Shown: positions 31,904 through 34,678 of the stretch, piece by piece
Numbering within the stretch: position 1 is the first letter of the stretch
Layout of the letters: each line of letters begins with the position of its first letter
DNA from: CAZOAR01 sp964577985
Lineage (GTDB): Bacteria; Gemmatimonadota; CAZMKB01; CAZNLH01
Assembly (NCBI GenBank): GCA_964577985.1
Contig: CAZOAR010000030.1
Span: 1 to 34,678 of the forward strand
Direction: 5' to 3'
DNA: 34,678 bases
Position numbers and translations under genes: made by a program
Notes under the pieces: generated by a model
Databases searched by the model: none
Told to the model about the DNA's origin: nothing
What the model saw: the letters and a program-made list of their open reading frames with translations, nothing else

Positions 31904-34579
31904 ATGATGAGCAGAAAGTGGGTTTACTCGTTTGGAGCCGGTGATACTGATGGAGATCAACACCAGAGAGGCCTTCTCGGTGGCAAGGGCGCAAATCTGG
32001 CCGAGATGTCGAGACTGGGCATCCCCGTTCCCCCTGGCTTTACAATTACAACCGAAGCGTGCATCCACTATGCACAGAATGGTAATCAGTACCCGGACGG
32101 GCTGGTAGACCAGGTGGGTGAGAAACTACAGAAGCTGGAGAGCTTCCTGGGAAGGAGGTTTGGGTCCGCTGATGACCTTCTGCTCCTCTCTGTCAGATCA
32201 GGCGCGGCGATCTCGATGCCCGGCATGATGGACACGGTCTTGAACATCGGTCTTAACGACTACACGGTGAGCAATCTCTGCGAACAAGGCGCGAGCGAGC
32301 AATTTGGCTGGGACAGCTACCGCAGATTCATTCAGATGTATGGAGATGTTGTGCTGGGAGTAGATCATGGCGATTTTGAAGCGTTGCTGTCAGAGGCAAG
32401 AGGACGGGAAAAAGCGGTGTATGATCATCAATTAAGTGTCTCCGCGCTCAAAGAACTTGTGGGAGCCTACAAAGACAGGATCAGGGAAAAGGCGGGTGTC
32501 GAATTCCCCGTGGATCCCTGGGAACAACTCTGGGGAGCCATAACGGCGGTTTTCAGTTCATGGAATAACAAAAGGGCCGTGAACTACAGGAGAATCCATG
32601 GAATACCAGACGACTCAGGCACTGCTGCCAACGTACAGGTAATGGTTTTCGGGAACACGGGCGAAGAGAGCGCTACCGGCGTTGCGTTTACGCGTGATCC
32701 GTCTACCGGCGAGCGGCGCTTCTATGGTGAATACCTTGATAACGCGCAGGGAGAGGATGTCGTGGCAGGCATCAGGACACCTAAACCTCTGAGCAAAGAG
32801 GACATGTCAGAAGGTGATGAGAGCTGTCTTGAAGAAGAGATGCCTCGGAGTTTTGAAGAACTCACGCAGATCTACAAGAAACTGGAAGAACATTACAGGG
32901 ACATGCAGGATATCGAGTTTACGATAGAGAAGGGAAAGCTATGGATGTTGCAGACCCGGGCAGGGAAACGAACCACTGCTGCGGCGTTGAAGATCGCTGT
33001 CGACATGGTCAGCGAAGGATTTATTGACAAGAGGACGGCGGTCAACAGGATAAGGCCGGCGGACTGCCTGGAGCACCTCCTTCACCCTGACATTGACCCC
33101 GAGGCTGATGTGATCTCCTTTGCCAGGGGCCTGCCGGCTTCTCCGGGAGCGGCATCGGGGATTGTTGTCTTTGATGCCGATGAGGCGGCAGAGCGCGGCC
33201 CGACGGAGGCTGTTATACTGACCAGGGCGGAGACCTCCCCGGAAGATATTCACGGGATGGCAGTGGCCCGTGGCATTCTCACCTCTCGCGGGGGGATGAC
33301 TTCTCACGCCGCCGTGGTTGCCCGGGGGATGGGCAAACCATGCGTGAGCGGATGTGAGGCGATCGTCGTCGATTACGAGAAAGGTGAATTCCGGGCCGAC
33401 GGAACAGTTGTAAAGAAGGGCGATTACATAACGATCAACGGGACCACTGGTGAGGTGATCGCCGGGGAGGTACCGCTTGTAGAGGCTGAATTGTCTGCTG
33501 ATTTCAAAACCCTCATGTCCTGGGCCGATGAATTGAGAAAGCTCGGTATACGAACAAATGCGGACACACCGGAGGATGCCGCGAAGGCCAGAGAATTCGG
33601 GGCGGAAGGGATAGGACTGTGCCGTACCGAGCACATGTTTTTCCAGGGTGACAGGATATTTTCGATGCGCAGGATGATCCTCGCCGACAGCAGTGAAAAA
33701 AGGCAGGAAGCCCTGGCTGAATTACTTCCGATTCAGCGCAGTGATTTCGAGGGAATTTTTCGCGCGATGGGTGGTTTTCCTGTTACGATCAGGCTTCTTG
33801 ACCCCCCTCTTCATGAATTTCTGCCCGCTGGAGAGGACGAGATAACGGAATTCGCGTCTCGCGCAGGAATAGATCACGAGAGCTTGAGAGTCCTTGTTGA
33901 TGGCCTGAGAGAAGCGAATCCGATGCTCGGGCACCGGGGATGTCGCCTTGGAATTCTCTATCCCGAGATCACCGAGATGCAGACAAGGGCCATAATCGAG
34001 GCGGCTGTAAACGTAAGACGCGAAGGAATAGAGGTGTTCCCTGAAATCATGGTTCCTCTTGTGAGTGATGTTGCTGAACTCAAAGATCAGCGTGCCGTGA
34101 TAGAACGTATAGCAAGGGCGGTGATCGACGACTCGGATGTTGAGATTGACTTCCTTGTGGGCACGATGATCGAACTGCCGAGAGCGTGTCTGACTGCAGA
34201 CAGTATAGCCACCGTCGCAGATTTCTTCTCATATGGGACCAACGATCTCACACAGACTACGTTCGGGCTGTCCAGGGACGACTCGGGGCGGTTCCTGCCA
34301 TCATACGTTGAACATGGTCTTTTTGACGCAGACCCTTTCCAGGTCCTCGACAGAGATGGGGTCGGCGAGTTGCTTCGTATGGGTGTCGAGAAGGGACGTT
34401 CTACAAAGAGGAACCTGAAAATCGGACTCTGCGGCGAACATGGCGGCGAACCCAGTTCTGTAGCATTCTGCCACGGTGCCGGGCTCGACTACGTGAGTTG
34501 CTCGCCCTTTCGGGTCCCGATAGCACGTCTCGCGGCGGCACACGCCGTTCTGAATGCGGCAGAGAATGAAGAAGAATAG
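31904..34579 (+). CDS. ppdK: Pyruvate, phosphate dikinase
   Basis: An 891-residue enzyme that interconverts pyruvate, ATP and phosphate with PEP, AMP and pyrophosphate. It has the ATP-grasp N-terminal domain (GGKGANLAEM, SVRSGAAISMPGMMDTVLN), the phospho-histidine domain with His468 in GGMTSHAAVVARG, and the C-terminal PEP barrel with GLCGEHGG and Cys866 in YVSCSPFRVP. The length matches the bacterial enzyme. It starts as TAA-ATG-ATG directly at the purF stop, an unusual fusion of a central-carbon gene to a purine operon. It can run toward PEP in gluconeogenesis or toward ATP in pyrophosphate-based glycolysis; which applies here is not visible. Confidence 0.97.
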   Translation: MMSRKWVYSFGAGDTDGDQHQRGLLGGKGANLAEMSRLGIPVPPGFTITTEACIHYAQNGNQYPDGLVDQVGEKLQKLESFLGRRFGSADDLLLLSVRSGAAISMPGMMDTVLNIGLNDYTVSNLCEQGASEQFGWDSYRRFIQMYGDVVLGVDHGDFEALLSEARGREKAVYDHQLSVSALKELVGAYKDRIREKAGVEFPVDPWEQLWGAITAVFSSWNNKRAVNYRRIHGIPDDSGTAANVQVMVFGNTGEESATGVAFTRDPSTGERRFYGEYLDNAQGEDVVAGIRTPKPLSKEDMSEGDESCLEEEMPRSFEELTQIYKKLEEHYRDMQDIEFTIEKGKLWMLQTRAGKRTTAAALKIAVDMVSEGFIDKRTAVNRIRPADCLEHLLHPDIDPEADVISFARGLPASPGAASGIVVFDADEAAERGPTEAVILTRAETSPEDIHGMAVARGILTSRGGMTSHAAVVARGMGKPCVSGCEAIVVDYEKGEFRADGTVVKKGDYITINGTTGEVIAGEVPLVEAELSADFKTLMSWADELRKLGIRTNADTPEDAAKAREFGAEGIGLCRTEHMFFQGDRIFSMRRMILADSSEKRQEALAELLPIQRSDFEGIFRAMGGFPVTIRLLDPPLHEFLPAGEDEITEFASRAGIDHESLRVLVDGLREANPMLGHRGCRLGILYPEITEMQTRAIIEAAVNVRREGIEVFPEIMVPLVSDVAELKDQRAVIERIARAVIDDSDVEIDFLVGTMIELPRACLTADSIATVADFFSYGTNDLTQTTFGLSRDDSGRFLPSYVEHGLFDADPFQVLDRDGVGELLRMGVEKGRSTKRNLKIGLCGEHGGEPSSVAFCHGAGLDYVSCSPFRVPIARLAAAHAVLNAAENEEE

Positions 34580-34678
34580 CCCGGGGAGTTTTTCTGTCAT
34601 ACTGCTTGTTTCGTTTCTTCTCCTCCTCTGCCCGGTAGCGCTCGATGCCGCGGCTGGACCGGAATTGCAATTGCCGGG
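34566..34678 (+). CDS. N-terminal part of a secreted protein (runs off the window)
   Basis: An ATG at 34566, overlapping the end of ppdK by 14 bases, opens a frame that stays open to the window edge (37 codons). It encodes a clear signal peptide: KKN, a hydrophobic core (VILLVSFLLLL) and a probable cut after ALDAAA. The Cys in the core is not preceded by Gly/Ala/Ser, so a lipoprotein is less likely. The mature protein is outside the window and cannot be named. Confidence 0.7.
   Translation, partial: MKKNSPGSFSVILLVSFLLLLCPVALDAAAGPELQLP

Noticed and set aside
32939..33634. 231-codon - strand frame
   Set aside because: Antisense to the middle of ppdK, where the phospho-histidine domain is conserved.

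Overview
The window is 34.7 kb of dense, housekeeping-type bacterial chromosome. Genes overlap or lie a few bases apart, GTG and TTG starts are common, AGA/AGG/ATA codons are freely used, and I see no phage, plasmid, IS or CRISPR signature. LspA, HflK/HflC, DegP-type HtrA and a pyruvoyl phosphatidylserine decarboxylase suggest a diderm. DivIVA and a yggS-divIVA-ileS-lspA-rluD order are better known from Gram-positives. With pyruvate phosphate dikinase, GH57 and a multi-PAS/GAF kinase, this mix would fit an uncultured FCB-type or neighbouring candidate phylum. That placement is inference, not something the sequence proves.

Layout. (1) 1-3761, + strand: the 3' part of tRNA-Arg(CCU), a membrane-anchored TPR protein, a GH57 glycosidase and a SAM methyltransferase. 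(2) 11089-3971, - strand: yggS, divIVA, purine nucleoside phosphorylase, ileS, a DksA-type zinc-finger gene, lspA, rluD. (3) 11090-12003: a gene-poor stretch with several strong hairpins, a dyad between direct repeats and one doubtful 78-codon ORF. (4) 14977-12004, - strand: a hybrid sensor kinase and a NarL-type response regulator with their own promoter. (5) 22638-15135, - strand: a ten-gene run hflK, hflC, TIM-barrel isomerase, folB, folK, panB, panC, glmU-like, LytR_C protein, thiE. (6) 22639-23521: a divergent intergenic region with two competing ORFs and a perfect consensus promoter for truA. (7) 23570-34678, + strand: truA, a secreted protein, an internally deleted transaldolase gene, htrA, purB, purC, psd, pssA, purF, ppdK and the start of a secreted protein gene that runs off the edge.

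How the genes work together. Block 2 joins PLP homeostasis, polar growth or division, isoleucyl-tRNA charging, lipoprotein maturation and rRNA modification. Block 5 joins membrane-protease control with folate, pantothenate and thiamine synthesis and cell-envelope sugar nucleotides. Block 7 joins de novo purine synthesis (PurF, PurB, PurC) with phosphatidylethanolamine synthesis (PssA, Psd) and the PEP/pyruvate switch (PpdK).

No clearly new multi-gene system is visible. The best oddities are a transaldolase gene with a clean in-frame loss of its catalytic middle, an lspA whose first membrane helix has no usable start codon, a GlmU-like protein without its acetyltransferase half, an IleRS with a degenerate KMSKS loop, a purine nucleoside phosphorylase with Asp at the base-recognition Asn, and the structured non-coding stretch at 11.1-12.0 kb.
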